A stretch of 64,000 nt of DNA from Inmirania thermothiophila (GCF_003751635.1 NZ_RJVI01000002.1:372001-436000), one strand, 5' to 3'; counted from the stretch's first letter, positions 53,628-62,521 are shown. A program made the numbers and translations. Notes: generated by a model not told the origin, from the sequence alone.

Positions 53628-54236
53628 ATGCCTGCAGAGCCGCTCACGCGCCGCCAGCGCGAGGTCCTGGCCTACATCCGCGCCCACATCGAGCGTGAGG
53701 GGATGCCGCCGACGCGGGCCGAGATCGCGCAGGCCCTCGGCTTCCGCTCCGCCAACGCCGCCGCCGAGCACCTGCGGGCCCTCGCCCGCAAGGGCGCCAT
53801 CGAGCTCGTCGCCGGCGCCTCCCGCGGGATCCGCCTCCGCGAGGGGCCGGGCATCCCGGTGGTGGGCCGCGTCGCCGCCGGCGTGCCGATCCTCGCGGCC
53901 GAGCACGTGGAGGACCGGGTCCTGCTCGACCCCCGCCTCTTCCAGCCCCGTGCCGACTATCTCCTGCGGGTGCGCGGCATGAGCATGCGCGACGCCGGCA
54001 TCCTCGACGGCGACCTCCTCGCCGTGCACCGCACCCCCGAAGCCCGCGACGGCCAGATCGTGGTCGCCCGCCTCGGCGACGAGGTCACGGTCAAGCGCCT
54101 GCGGCGCGAGGTCGGGCGCATCGTGCTCCTCTCCGAGAACCCCGACTTCCCGCCCATCGTCGTCGACCCCCGCCGGGAGCGGCTGGAGATCGAGGGCGTC
54201 GGCGTCGGCGTCGTCCGCGGCGGCCGCCCCCTCTGA
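53628..54236 (+). CDS. lexA: SOS repressor LexA
   Basis: A 202-residue protein, same length as E. coli LexA. N-terminal winged helix ([16 protein letters not shown]; recognition helix near [15 protein letters not shown]), self-cleavage site Ala84-Gly85 (RVAAGVP), catalytic Ser119 (GMSMRDAGI) and Lys156 (VKRLRR). GGGGAGGAG precedes the ATG. Notably no CTGT-N8-ACAG box is visible in the 50 nt between the upstream terminator and the gene, whereas such a box controls imuA 2 kb downstream. Confidence 0.96.
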   Translation: MPAEPLTRRQREVLAYIRAHIEREGMPPTRAEIAQALGFRSANAAAEHLRALARKGAIELVAGASRGIRLREGPGIPVVGRVAAGVPILAAEHVEDRVLLDPRLFQPRADYLLRVRGMSMRDAGILDGDLLAVHRTPEARDGQIVVARLGDEVTVKRLRREVGRIVLLSENPDFPPIVVDPRRERLEIEGVGVGVVRGGRPL

Positions 54237-54270
54237 CCACCCCCACCGCCCTCGCCCCGGGCGTTGGACA

Positions 54271-54303
54271 GCTATTGCGAATCATTCCGTTTTGCATTAG
54301 CAT
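54271..54303 (+). promoter_or_regulatory. Promoter with overlapping Fur-like box
   Basis: -35 TTGCGA (54275-54280) and -10 TAGCAT (54298-54303) with 17-bp spacer. The 19 bp 54271-54289 match 12 of 19 positions of the Fur consensus, with GAATCATT at the core, and overlap the -35. The stretch is markedly A+T-richer than its surroundings. Confidence 0.5.
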
Positions 54304-54373
54304 CCCCCCCTGCCTTCAGCGATTCCTAATCTCGAGCACGGCTCGAACCACACGGGGAAGGAGAGACCGCACC

Positions 54374-54682
54374 ATGAGCAGCAATGACATCCGCACCACC
54401 GACCTGCGCCGCCGCCGCGCCCTCGCCCGCCTCGGCCTCGGGGTCGCCGCGGCCTACGTCACCCCCACCCTGCTGACCCTGAGCGACGCCCGCGCCAGCG
54501 GCGCCTCCAGCGGCGGCGAAAAGAGCGAGTGGGTCTCCACCGGCAACAAGAAGCGCACGGGCGGCGAGGACGGCGGCGCCTCGTCGGCAGGCTCGGGGGC
54601 GCGGCACGAGGCGGCGAGCGGCGGCTCCTCCGGGGGATCCGGCGCCGAGGGCGAGGCCGCCGGCGGCGCCTCCCGCGGCTGA
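54374..54682 (+). CDS. Ser/Gly-rich exported small protein, possible modified peptide
   Basis: A 102-residue protein. Arg12-15 followed by a hydrophobic stretch (19-36) and ARA at 39-41 form a Tat- or Sec-like signal. The mature part (42-102) is low-complexity: 13 Ser and 19 Gly in 61 residues, with a single Trp (WVSTGNKKR) and no Cys. GGAAGGAGAG precedes the ATG. The following genes encode an HprK-like kinase and a PqqD-like protein with almost no gaps, so this may be their substrate; I infer phosphorylation of Ser residues as one possibility. Family unrecognised. Confidence 0.6.
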   Translation: MSSNDIRTTDLRRRRALARLGLGVAAAYVTPTLLTLSDARASGASSGGEKSEWVSTGNKKRTGGEDGGASSAGSGARHEAASGGSSGGSGAEGEAAGGASRG

Positions 54683-54683
54683 C

Positions 54684-55577
54684 GTGCGCGCCCCTCTGCG
54701 GCCTTCCGGGCCGGAGACCTGGGCCGTACCGGAGCTCTCTGCGCACCTCGTCCTGCGGGGTGCCGGGGCGCTCATCGCGCCCCTGCGGGCGGTGCTTCGC
54801 GACTGGTCCGTCGTACCCGTGCAGGGGACCCCGCCCGGTCCCGGCATCGCCATCCGGCACCGCGAGGGGGCCTACGAGCGATGCTCGCCGTGGACCGAGG
54901 CCCCGCGGCGGTTCCGTGATCCGGTGGACGCGGTCTGCGATCTGGTGGTGGACCTCGTCCATGCCTACGTCGCCGCCCGCCCGGAGCGGCTCTGTCTTCA
55001 CGCCGCGGCGGTGGAGACCGCCTCCGGCATCCTCCTCATCCCCAGCACCTACCGCAGCGGCAAGAGCACCCTGGCGACGGCGCTCGCGGCGCGCGGGGCA
55101 CGGCTGTTCTCCGACGACGTGGCGCCGCTCGGCCCCGCGGGCGAGGTGGAGGCGCTGGGGATGCTGCCGCGCCTGCGCCTGCCCCTGCCGGCCGGCCTCG
55201 GGGCCGCGGCGCAGGCGCTGACGGCGGCGCATCCCGGTCCGACCAGCGCGCGCTACCGCTACCTGGCCCTGGACGCGGCGGGGCTCGCCCCCCGGGGCAC
55301 GCGGCGGCCGGTGGCGGCCATCGTCACCCTCGAGCGCGCGGAAGGGGCGGCGCCCGCCCTGATGGAGGGCGACGCCGACCACGCCCTCCAGCATCTGCTG
55401 CTTCGCAACTTCGCCCGCGGGCCGCTGCCGAGCCGGATCTTCCTGCGGCTGCGGCGGCTGGCGGCCGCGGTGCCCTGCTACCGCCTGCGCTACGGGGAGG
55501 CGGCCGAGGGGGCGGCGCTGCTGGCCGAACGGTTCGCCCCCCTCGCGCCGCGGGAGGTGCTGGACCGTGCCGGCTGA
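54684..55577 (+). CDS. HprK-related serine kinase-like protein
   Basis: A 297-residue protein with the HPr kinase/phosphorylase-like P-loop: STYRSGKSTL (121-130; GxxxxGKS-type), preceded by LHAAAV (His106) and followed by FSDDVAPL (Asp144-145, metal binding). It resembles HprK-related kinase A. Related kinases phosphorylate serine on the end of lasso peptide precursors; others have unknown targets. GTG start one base after the upstream TGA. It overlaps the PqqD-like gene by 11 nt. No true HPr protein is encoded nearby. Confidence 0.75.
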   Translation: MRAPLRPSGPETWAVPELSAHLVLRGAGALIAPLRAVLRDWSVVPVQGTPPGPGIAIRHREGAYERCSPWTEAPRRFRDPVDAVCDLVVDLVHAYVAARPERLCLHAAAVETASGILLIPSTYRSGKSTLATALAARGARLFSDDVAPLGPAGEVEALGMLPRLRLPLPAGLGAAAQALTAAHPGPTSARYRYLALDAAGLAPRGTRRPVAAIVTLERAEGAAPALMEGDADHALQHLLLRNFARGPLPSRIFLRLRRLAAAVPCYRLRYGEAAEGAALLAERFAPLAPREVLDRAG

Positions 55578-55851
55578 GCGGTGGGTACGGCGTGCGGACA
55601 TCGCCGTGGAGGCGGTGGGGGAGGCCCTCTATCTGGTGGACGACGCCGGCGGGCGCATCCACCGGCTCGACCCCGTGGGGGCGGCGGTGTGGCGGCTGCT
55701 GGAGAGGCCCGTGGGCGCGGCCGAGATCGCGGCGGTGCTGGCCGAGGCCTTCCCGGAGGCGGGGCGGGCGCGCATCGAGGGCGACGTGGCGGCCCTGCTG
55801 CGGCGGCTGGCCGAGGAGGGGCTGGTCCGGCCGGCCTCGGAGGCAGGCTGA
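55567..55851 (+). CDS. PqqD-family peptide-binding protein
   Basis: A 94-residue protein with the PqqD layout: LYLVDDAGGRIHRLDPVGAAVWRLLE (about 21-46) then a helical end with LLRRLAEEGLVR. PqqD-type domains bind the leader of a peptide and present it to a modifying enzyme. Here it lies directly behind an HprK-like kinase, an arrangement called HPr-rel-A systems. GTG start within the kinase gene. No radical SAM or B2 protease gene is present. Confidence 0.8.
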   Translation: MPAERWVRRADIAVEAVGEALYLVDDAGGRIHRLDPVGAAVWRLLERPVGAAEIAAVLAEAFPEAGRARIEGDVAALLRRLAEEGLVRPASEAG

Positions 55852-55934
55852 AGCCGCGAAATCACAAAGTCTTGCGGCGACTTTCTCATCTTTTGTCATA
55901 AGATGATCCCATCCCGCGGTCGGCATGGGGATGG

Positions 55935-55968
55935 TTGCCTTCGGGCCGGAAACTGTTTATATGAACAG
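55935..55968 (+). promoter_or_regulatory. imuA promoter with LexA box
   Basis: TTGCCT (55935-55940), 17-bp spacer, TATATG (55958-55963). The LexA box CTGTTTATATGAACAG (55953-55968) is CTGT-N8-ACAG and covers the -10. The ATG at 55970 coincides with the expected transcription start. Confidence 0.85.
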
Positions 55969-55969
55969 T

Positions 55970-56581
55970 ATGCCGGTGGAGCGACTCATCGCCGAGGGGC
56001 GGGTCTGGCGGGGACGGCAGGGCCTCCCGGCGGGGCGTGCCCTGGCCAGCGGCTGGCCGCCCCTCGATGCCCTTCTGCCGGGCGGCGGCTGGCCGCAGGG
56101 CGGGGTGGTGGAGATCCTCCCCGCGGCCCCCGGCATCGGCGAGCTCGGCCTGCTGATGCCGGCGCTCGCCGCCATCGCGGCGTGGGGCCGGCCCCTCCTC
56201 TGGATCGGACCGCCCCGCCTCCCCTATCCCCCGGCCCTGGCGGCCTGCGGCATCGCCCCGGGGCGCAGCCTCCTCGTCCGGGCCGAGGGGCGGGAGGCCC
56301 TGTGGGCGGCGGAGCAGGCGCTGCGCTGCGAGGACTGCGGCGCGGTCCTCCTGTGGCCGGGGTGCGTGGGGCCGCGCGAGGCGCGGCGGCTGCAGCTCGC
56401 CGCCGAGGAAGGGGGCACCCCCTGCTTCACGCATCTGCCCCCGGACCACCCGCCGACGCCGGCGGCGCTGCGCCTGCTCCTGCGCCCCGCCGGCAACGGG
56501 CTCGAGGTGCGCATCGCGCGCTGCCGCGGCCGCTGGCCGGCAGGCCCCGTGGTGCTGGAGCGGCGCGGTGCTCTGGCTTAG
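55970..56581 (+). CDS. imuA: ImuA (SulA/RecA-like translesion accessory protein)
   Basis: A 203-residue protein with the RecA-like core of ImuA: LASGWPPLDALLPGGGWPQGGVVEILP (25-51) with a degenerate P-loop, then LLWIGPPRLPYPPALAA. It cooperates with ImuB and DnaE2 in damage-induced mutagenesis. The ATG at 55970 has no ribosome binding site but is 7 nt after the -10, so the mRNA is probably leaderless; an upstream ATG at 55925 lies before the -10 and is excluded. It overlaps imuB by 14 nt. Tightly controlled by LexA. Confidence 0.88.
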   Translation: MPVERLIAEGRVWRGRQGLPAGRALASGWPPLDALLPGGGWPQGGVVEILPAAPGIGELGLLMPALAAIAAWGRPLLWIGPPRLPYPPALAACGIAPGRSLLVRAEGREALWAAEQALRCEDCGAVLLWPGCVGPREARRLQLAAEEGGTPCFTHLPPDHPPTPAALRLLLRPAGNGLEVRIARCRGRWPAGPVVLERRGALA

Positions 56582-58016
56582 CCTCCACCTGCCCCGTCTC
56601 GCCCTCGAGGTGGCCGCGCGCGGCGCCGGCGAGGAGGGCCCCCTGGTGGTGGTGGAAGGCGAGGGCGGCCGTGGCCGGGTCCTCGCCCGCAACCGCGCTG
56701 CCGCCCGCACCGGGATCCGCCCCGGGATGTCCCTGGCCGCGGCCTGGGCCCTCGCCCCCGGGCTCCTCGTGCGCCCGCGCGATCCACGGGCGGAGGCGGA
56801 CGCCCGCCGCCGCCTCGCCGCCTGGTGCCTGCAGTTCACCCCCCGGGTGAGCCTGGAGACCGAGGCGGCCATGGTGCTGCTGGAGATCGGCGGCTGCCTC
56901 CGCATCTGGGGCGGTCTCGAGGGGCTGCTCGGGCGCGTCCGCGGGGGCGCGGCCGCCCTCGGCTACCGGGTCCGCATCGGCGTCGCCCCCACGCCGGCGG
57001 CGGCCGAGGCCCTGGCCCGCCTCGGCACCGAGCCCCCGGTCCTGCACCGGCGGCTCCTGCCTGCGCGCCTCGCCCCCCTCCCCCTGGGCTGCCTCGGCCT
57101 GCCGGAGGGGGCCGTGGCGGCGCTGCGCGGGCTCGGCGTGCGCGACCTGCGCGGCTGCCTGCGGCTGCCGCGCGACGGCCTTGCCCGCCGCATCGGCCCC
57201 GCGGCCGTGCACCATCTCGACCGCCTCCTGGGGCGGGCCCCCGACCCGCGCGCCCCCTACGAGCCCCCGCCCGCCTACCACGGCGAGATCGAGCTGCCCG
57301 CCGAGACGGCCGATGTGGAGGCCCTGCGCTTCGCCCTGCGGCGCCTGCTGGGCGAGCTCTGCGGCCTGCTGCGCGGACGCGCCCTCGGGGTGCGCGAGAT
57401 CGGTCTCGCCCTCTGCCACCGCGAGGGTGAACCGACCCGCCTGCGCGTCGGCCTCGCCACCCCCGGGAGGGATCCCGCCCACCTCGAGGGCGTGGTGCGC
57501 GCGCATCTGCACCGGCTCCGCCTCGACCGTCCGGTGTGCGCCCTGGCGCTGGGCTGCACCGCCCTGGAGCCGCTGCCGGAGCGCAGCGGCGATCTCCTCG
57601 CGCCGCCGCGGCGGGGGGACGCCGGGTGGCCCGTCCTCCTCGACCGCCTCACCGCCCGCCTCGGCCCCGGGGCGGTGCAGGTCCTGGGGCCTGCGGCGGA
57701 TCATCGCCCCGAGCGGGCCTGGCGGCTCCTGCCCCCGGAGGCCGGCCCTTCGGAGGATGACGGGGAGGAGGCGCGCCCGCGGGCGCCCCGTCCCCTGTGG
57801 CTGCTGCCCCGGCCCGCGGCGCTTCCCGCCGGCGCCGACCGCCTGCCTCGGGGCTGGCGCCTGCGGCGCGGCCCGGAGCGGATCGAGAGCGGCTGGTGGG
57901 ACGGCGGCGACATCGCCCGCGACTACTACCTCGCCGAGAACGGGGCCGGCAGCCGCGGCTGGGTCTTCCGCGACCGCCGCAGCGGCCGCTGGTACCTGCA
58001 CGGCCTCTTCGCCTGA
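56568..58016 (+). CDS. imuB: ImuB, Y-family polymerase-like protein
   Basis: A 482-residue protein related to Y-family DNA polymerases without the usual catalytic carboxylates: the N-terminus reads MLWLSLHLPRLALEV instead of the DxD strand. A HhH-like region follows (LRGLGVRDLRGCLRLP, about 183-198) and the C-terminus has the ImuB hallmark WWDGGDIARDYYLAEN ... WYLHGLF. It bridges the clamp, ImuA and DnaE2. GTG start at 56568. No dnaE2 follows; the next gene is on the other strand. Confidence 0.92.
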   Translation: MLWLSLHLPRLALEVAARGAGEEGPLVVVEGEGGRGRVLARNRAAARTGIRPGMSLAAAWALAPGLLVRPRDPRAEADARRRLAAWCLQFTPRVSLETEAAMVLLEIGGCLRIWGGLEGLLGRVRGGAAALGYRVRIGVAPTPAAAEALARLGTEPPVLHRRLLPARLAPLPLGCLGLPEGAVAALRGLGVRDLRGCLRLPRDGLARRIGPAAVHHLDRLLGRAPDPRAPYEPPPAYHGEIELPAETADVEALRFALRRLLGELCGLLRGRALGVREIGLALCHREGEPTRLRVGLATPGRDPAHLEGVVRAHLHRLRLDRPVCALALGCTALEPLPERSGDLLAPPRRGDAGWPVLLDRLTARLGPGAVQVLGPAADHRPERAWRLLPPEAGPSEDDGEEARPRAPRPLWLLPRPAALPAGADRLPRGWRLRRGPERIESGWWDGGDIARDYYLAENGAGSRGWVFRDRRSGRWYLHGLFA

Positions 58017-58027
58017 GCCGCCGGCCC

Positions 58028-58471
58028 TCAGCGCACCAGGGCGCGCAGCTCCCGCACCAGCGCCTGGGTCCGCTCCCGCCCGAACTGGGTGCTGCGCAGG
58101 CGGCGCCCGTCCCGGGTCTCCACCACCACCCGCACCGTGCGCCAGGTCCAGGGGTCGCCGGGTGCCGCCCGCACGGCGGCGACGTTGCGGGGGCCGAGGA
58201 CCACCGTCCGCGCCGGCAGCCAGTAGTGCAGCAGCCAACGCCCCTCGGCATCCACGTCGATGCGGTGGAACTGGCCCCACACGGCGGAGTAGAGCACCAG
58301 GGCCTCGTAGACCATCACCGCCGCGAGCGCGAGGGCGGGCCGGCGCACCCGCAGCCGGCCCCACCACGCCAACCCCAGCACCACCACCACGGGAACGGCG
58401 AGGAAGAACACCGCCGCCGCCAGGTTGGCGGCGGCGTTGAAGTCGATGCTGCGCACGATCCCCACGTCCAT
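58028..58471 (-). CDS. Membrane protein with PH-like domain, unknown function
   Basis: A 147-residue protein with two helices (about 14-34 and 46-62) and a C-terminal globular part of beta strands and a helix (RTVRVVVETRDGRRLRSTQF ... TQALVRELRAL) resembling bacterial PH-like domains. I recognise no named family. GGAGAGG precedes the ATG at 58471. Longer upstream frame was rejected for lack of ribosome binding site. Divergent from the antiporter. Confidence 0.6.
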   Translation of the reverse strand: MDVGIVRSIDFNAAANLAAAVFFLAVPVVVVLGLAWWGRLRVRRPALALAAVMVYEALVLYSAVWGQFHRIDVDAEGRWLLHYWLPARTVVLGPRNVAAVRAAPGDPWTWRTVRVVVETRDGRRLRSTQFGRERTQALVRELRALVR

Positions 58472-58587
58472 CCGGGCCTCTCCCCCCACCCCAGCATCGC
58501 CCACAAGCCCCGCGTCTGCAACAGCGGCCGGCACGCCCCGTGCGATCCCGCCTGATACACTGCCCGCCGACACCCGCGGGTCCCGGT

Positions 58588-59802
58588 ATGGAAAGCCACG
58601 CCTTCCTCCTCCAGATGCTCCTCATCCTCGCGAGCGCCCGCGCCCTCGCCGAGGCGGCGCTGCGCCTGGGCATCCCGCCCGTGATCGGGGAGATCGCCGC
58701 CGGCGTCCTCCTCGGGCCGAGCCTGCTCGGGCTCGTCGAGCCCACCCCCCTGCTGGAGGTCCTGGCGGAGGTCGGGGTCATCCTCCTCCTCTTCGAGGTG
58801 GGCCTCGAGACCGACGGCCGCCGCCTCCTCCACGCCGGGCCGCGGGCCGCGGCGGTGGCCCTGGTGGGCTTCCTCGTGCCGCTGCTCCTGGGCCATCTCG
58901 TGGCCGCCCGGCTCTTCGGCCTCGCCCCCATCACCGCGGCCCTCGTCGGCGGCACCCTCACCGCCACCAGCATCGGCGTCACGGTGCGCGTGCTGCGCGA
59001 CCTGCGCTCCCAGGAGGGACGCGAAGGGCAGATCGTCCTCGGCGCCGCGGTGCTCGACGACATCCTCGGCGTCGTCCTCCTCGCCCTCCTCTACCAGCAC
59101 GCCGTCGGCGGCGCCATGTCCCCCGCCGCCGTCGTGCGTGTCCTCGCCTTCATCGGCGCCTTCTTCCTCCTCGCCCCGCTCGCGGCCAAGCTCATGGCCG
59201 AGCTCCTGCACCGCTTCGAGCGCCGCAGCGAGCTGCCCGGCCTGATCCCCACCGCCATGGTGTCGCTGGTGCTCCTGTTCGGCTGGCTCGCCCACGTCCT
59301 CGGGGCGCCGGCACTGCTCGGCGGCTTCGCCGCCGGCCTCGCCCTCTCGCGCCGCTTCTTCCTGCCCTTCGGGGCCGCGCTCCACGCCGCCCTGCGCGCC
59401 GATCCCCGCTTCTCCCGGCACGTGGAGGACGAGATGCGCCCGGTGGTGCGTCTGTTCACCCCCCTCTTCTTCGTCGTGGTGGGGCTCGAGCTGGACCTGC
59501 GTGCCGTCCCCTGGGGGGATCCGACGATCTGGGGCCTGACCGCGGCCCTCCTCGCCGTCGCCGTGACCGGCAAGCTCGCCGCCGGCCTCTTCGCGGGCGG
59601 CGACCTGCGGCGACGGCTCGTGGTGGGGACGGCGATGGTTCCGCGCGGCGAGGTGGGGCTGGTCTTCGCCGAGCTGGGGCGCGTGCACGGCCTGCTCGGC
59701 GCAGACCACTACGCCGCCCTCGTCCTCGTGATCGCGGCCACCACCCTCGCCGCCCCCCTGGCCCTGCGGCGGCTGCTGCAGAAGGTCCGCGGCGGGGACT
59801 GA
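58588..59802 (+). CDS. Cation/proton antiporter, CPA2 family
   Basis: A 404-residue membrane protein with 11-13 helices. The opening LGIPPVIGEIAAGVLLGPSLLG (28-49) and the AVLDDILGVVLLALL segment (about 155-169), with the adjacent Asp pair typical of electrogenic CPA2 exchangers such as NapA, are clear. RGEVGLVFAELG (about 357-368) is also standard. It lacks the TrkA-N domain of Kef systems. Sodium or potassium for protons is likely. TACACT lies 30 nt upstream. Confidence 0.88.
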   Translation: MESHAFLLQMLLILASARALAEAALRLGIPPVIGEIAAGVLLGPSLLGLVEPTPLLEVLAEVGVILLLFEVGLETDGRRLLHAGPRAAAVALVGFLVPLLLGHLVAARLFGLAPITAALVGGTLTATSIGVTVRVLRDLRSQEGREGQIVLGAAVLDDILGVVLLALLYQHAVGGAMSPAAVVRVLAFIGAFFLLAPLAAKLMAELLHRFERRSELPGLIPTAMVSLVLLFGWLAHVLGAPALLGGFAAGLALSRRFFLPFGAALHAALRADPRFSRHVEDEMRPVVRLFTPLFFVVVGLELDLRAVPWGDPTIWGLTAALLAVAVTGKLAAGLFAGGDLRRRLVVGTAMVPRGEVGLVFAELGRVHGLLGADHYAALVLVIAATTLAAPLALRRLLQKVRGGD

Positions 59803-59870
59803 GCGGGGCGCTTGCGGGCGGCGCGGCCCGGGCGGACAATGCGCGCCGCGTGCGCAGCGGAGGGACGGTG

Positions 59871-60140
59871 GTGGGGGCCATCGTGGACGTGGTGGTGCCG
59901 GGAATGCCCGACTGCTGGGAAAGCTGCGGCAACTGCGCCGCCGACGCCCTGGAGGTGGCCGAGATCCTCGTCGCCCCGGGCCAGCGCGTGGAGGCCTGGG
60001 AACCGGTGGTGGTGCTGGAGGCGGAGAAGACCGCCTACGACATCCCGACCCCGGATCCCGGAGTGGTCCGCGAGATCCTGGTGCGGCCCGGCGAGCGCGT
60101 GACCGTGGGTGCGCCGCTGCTGCGCCTGGAGCGCGACTGA
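59871..60140 (+). CDS. Stand-alone lipoyl/biotinyl-domain protein with CX3CX2C insert
   Basis: An 89-residue protein that is almost entirely one lipoyl-type hairpin domain. LEAEKTAYDIPTPDPGVV (49-66) presents Lys53 where E2 lipoyl domains have the modified Lys. Near the N-terminus PGMPDCWESCGNC (10-22) adds three cysteines (15, 19, 22) not found in ordinary E2 domains. No acyltransferase or decarboxylase gene accompanies it. GGAGGG six bases before GTG 59871 favours that start; GTG at 59868 or 59850 are possible. May be a carrier for acyl groups or for sulfur on lipoate. Confidence 0.7.
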   Translation: MGAIVDVVVPGMPDCWESCGNCAADALEVAEILVAPGQRVEAWEPVVVLEAEKTAYDIPTPDPGVVREILVRPGERVTVGAPLLRLERD

Positions 60141-60153
60141 TTCCCGCAGGCAC

Positions 60154-60188
60154 AAAAAGGGACCGCCGGCCTGCGGGCCGGCGGTCCC
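60154..60188 (-). terminator. Bidirectional terminator with T-run on the minus strand
   Basis: Perfect 13-bp stem (60159-60171 and 60176-60188), TGCG loop. On the minus strand it is followed by TTTTT, ending the RRM gene transcript; on the plus strand it follows the lipoyl-domain gene by 18 nt. Confidence 0.88.
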
Positions 60189-60234
60189 TCGGGGCGCGGC
60201 CGCGCCGTCGAGGGCGCGGCCGGCTCCGGGCGGC

Positions 60235-60510
60235 TCAGAACGCCCGGCGGGCGGGACGGCCGCCGCCGGCGCGGGGGCGCGCCTGGTTCACCTTGATGGT
60301 CCTGCCCTGGTAGGAGGTCTCGTTCAGGGCCTTGATGGCCTGATCGGCCTCGGCGTTGTTGGGCATCTCGACGAAGCCGAAGCCCTTGGACTCGCCGGTG
60401 TAGCGGTCGGTGATGAGGCTGACGCTCTCCACCTCGCCGTAGGCGTTGAAGGTCTCCCGAAGCTGATCCTCGGTGGTGCTATAGGGCAGGTTGCCGACAT
60501 ACAGTTTCAT
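60235..60510 (-). CDS. RRM-type RNA-binding protein
   Basis: A 91-residue single-RRM protein: RNP2 LYVGNL (3-8), RNP1 KGFGFVEM (42-49), and a basic Gly/Arg/Pro tail ending ARRAF. Such small RRM proteins bind RNA; in some bacteria they are cold-induced. About 200 nt of non-coding sequence precede it, so a long structured 5' leader is likely. The terminator with a T-run lies 46 nt after the stop. Confidence 0.9.
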   Translation of the reverse strand: MKLYVGNLPYSTTEDQLRETFNAYGEVESVSLITDRYTGESKGFGFVEMPNNAEADQAIKALNETSYQGRTIKVNQARPRAGGGRPARRAF

Positions 60511-60725
60511 GCGATCTCTCTTTCTCGCGGGCTGCTTGATCCGGTGATCCCGGCGGCCAGCCCTCGAACCGGCCGGGACGATTCGCCCCTGGGCGGGGCC
60601 CTTGCTCGAGGCGCGGGGGCTTTCGTCGGCCGGCACCGCCTGCGGCGGCGCGGGAGATACGGAAGGTCGCGTCAAGAGGCAAGGCGGACTGTACAGGAAA
60701 GGACGCCGCCTTGCACGAACTTTCT
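60511..60725. other. Intergenic region / probable leader of the RRM gene
   Basis: 215 nt without gene. It includes a 7-bp inverted repeat AAGGCGG (60681-60687) ... CCGCCTT (60706-60712) enclosing CTGTACAG, and several promoter-like hexamers on the minus strand (TTGACG near 60674, TACAGT near 60690). No ORF with a credible start was found. Confidence 0.4.
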
Positions 60726-61199
60726 TCAGGCCCCCTCGCCGAACAGCCGGTCGAGGGTCTTGGCGAGCCAGCCCTTCTCGATCTGGCCCTGCTCGAGGCT
60801 CGCCCGCACCCAGGGGGCGTACTTGTGGTCCTCCACCTGGATGTGGCGCAGCAGCCACGTGCGCAGCTCCGCCCGCACCTCGGCGGCCACGTCCTCGCCG
60901 CGCTGGAAGCGCTCGCGCCAGTCGCGCACCTCCTGCTGAAAGTGCTCGTGCAGCGCCCTATGCTCCTCGAAGGCCGGATAGCGGGCGCGCGCCATGAGGC
61001 GCTCCTCGAAGCTGAAGTGGGTCAGCGTGTAGTCGACGAGATCGTGGAGCGTGGCCGCGATGGCGGCACCGTCACCGGCGCCGATGGCATCGCCCAGCTC
61101 GTTGATGTAGTCGACGATGCGCCGGTGCTGCGCGTCGATCTCGGCGATCCCCGTATCCAGTGCCGGGTCCCAGATCCAGTGTCCGTCCTCGCCCGTCAT
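60726..61199 (-). CDS. Bacteriohemerythrin
   Basis: A 157-residue four-helix protein with all seven diiron ligands: His25, His61, Glu65, His80, His84, His119 and Asp124 (DAQHRRIVDYIN, HFSFEERLM, HRALHEHF, HIQVEDHKY). It binds oxygen reversibly and may store oxygen or sense it. I chose the ATG at 61199; a GTG at 61220 adding seven residues is possible, as TATGTT about 20 bp further upstream fits a -10. Confidence 0.92.
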   Translation of the reverse strand: MTGEDGHWIWDPALDTGIAEIDAQHRRIVDYINELGDAIGAGDGAAIAATLHDLVDYTLTHFSFEERLMARARYPAFEEHRALHEHFQQEVRDWRERFQRGEDVAAEVRAELRTWLLRHIQVEDHKYAPWVRASLEQGQIEKGWLAKTLDRLFGEGA

Positions 61200-61419
61200 C
61201 GCCTGCCTCGCCTGAGTCACCCCACTGCGGCGTCAACATAGCACTTTTCGCCACCGGGCCGCATCGCCCATCGGGAGGGGGCAGGTGCCCGCCGGGACGG
61301 GCTACCATAGGGCGCCGGCCGTCAGAGAGGGATGCGGATGGCCAGACCGCGCATCGATCCCTTCCTTGCTGCCGTCGCCGAGCAGCTCGAAGAAGGGCTG
61401 GTGCTCTCCGGTGCGACGG

Positions 61420-62373
<954 letters not shown>

Positions 62374-62461
62374 CGTTGCACCACGCAACGCGCGCAGATA
62401 ACGCACGGGAGATCCGAGAAAAATTCCTCAAGGCGTTGCATGCACCTCGGGGTGATGCAAC
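62374..62461. promoter_or_regulatory. Palindromic activator sites upstream of the DUF2173 genes
   Basis: Site 1 (62374-62390): CGTTGC-ACCAC-GCAACG, perfect 6-bp arms. Site 2 (62435-62461): GTTGCAT ... ATGCAAC, 7-bp arms, centre about -84. Both share GTTGC/GCAAC, as expected for binding by the neighbouring sigma-54 activator. Confidence 0.65.
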
Positions 62462-62502
62462 ATTGGACACATATTACATTCTAATATTTTCAGTCACTTA
62501 AG
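62462..62502. promoter_or_regulatory. A+T-rich patch between activator sites and sigma-54 promoter
   Basis: About 70% A+T in a 74% G+C genome; placed where bending, as by IHF, would bring the activator to sigma-54 polymerase. No exact IHF consensus is visible. Confidence 0.45.
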
Positions 62503-62505
62503 CGT

Positions 62506-62521
62506 TGGCACGCTTCCTGCC
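62506..62521 (+). promoter_or_regulatory. Sigma-54 promoter of the DUF2173 genes
   Basis: TGGCACG-cttc-CTGCC: perfect -24 element, -12 GC present with one base change. Predicted start near 62532, 58 nt before the first ATG. Confidence 0.7.

Noticed and set aside
60689-60696. CTGTACAG as a LexA box upstream of the RRM gene
   Set aside because: The half-sites touch each other; the required 8-bp spacing is missing.
60689-60720. Small ORFs in the RRM leader
   Set aside because: No start with ribosome binding site and no protein-like composition.
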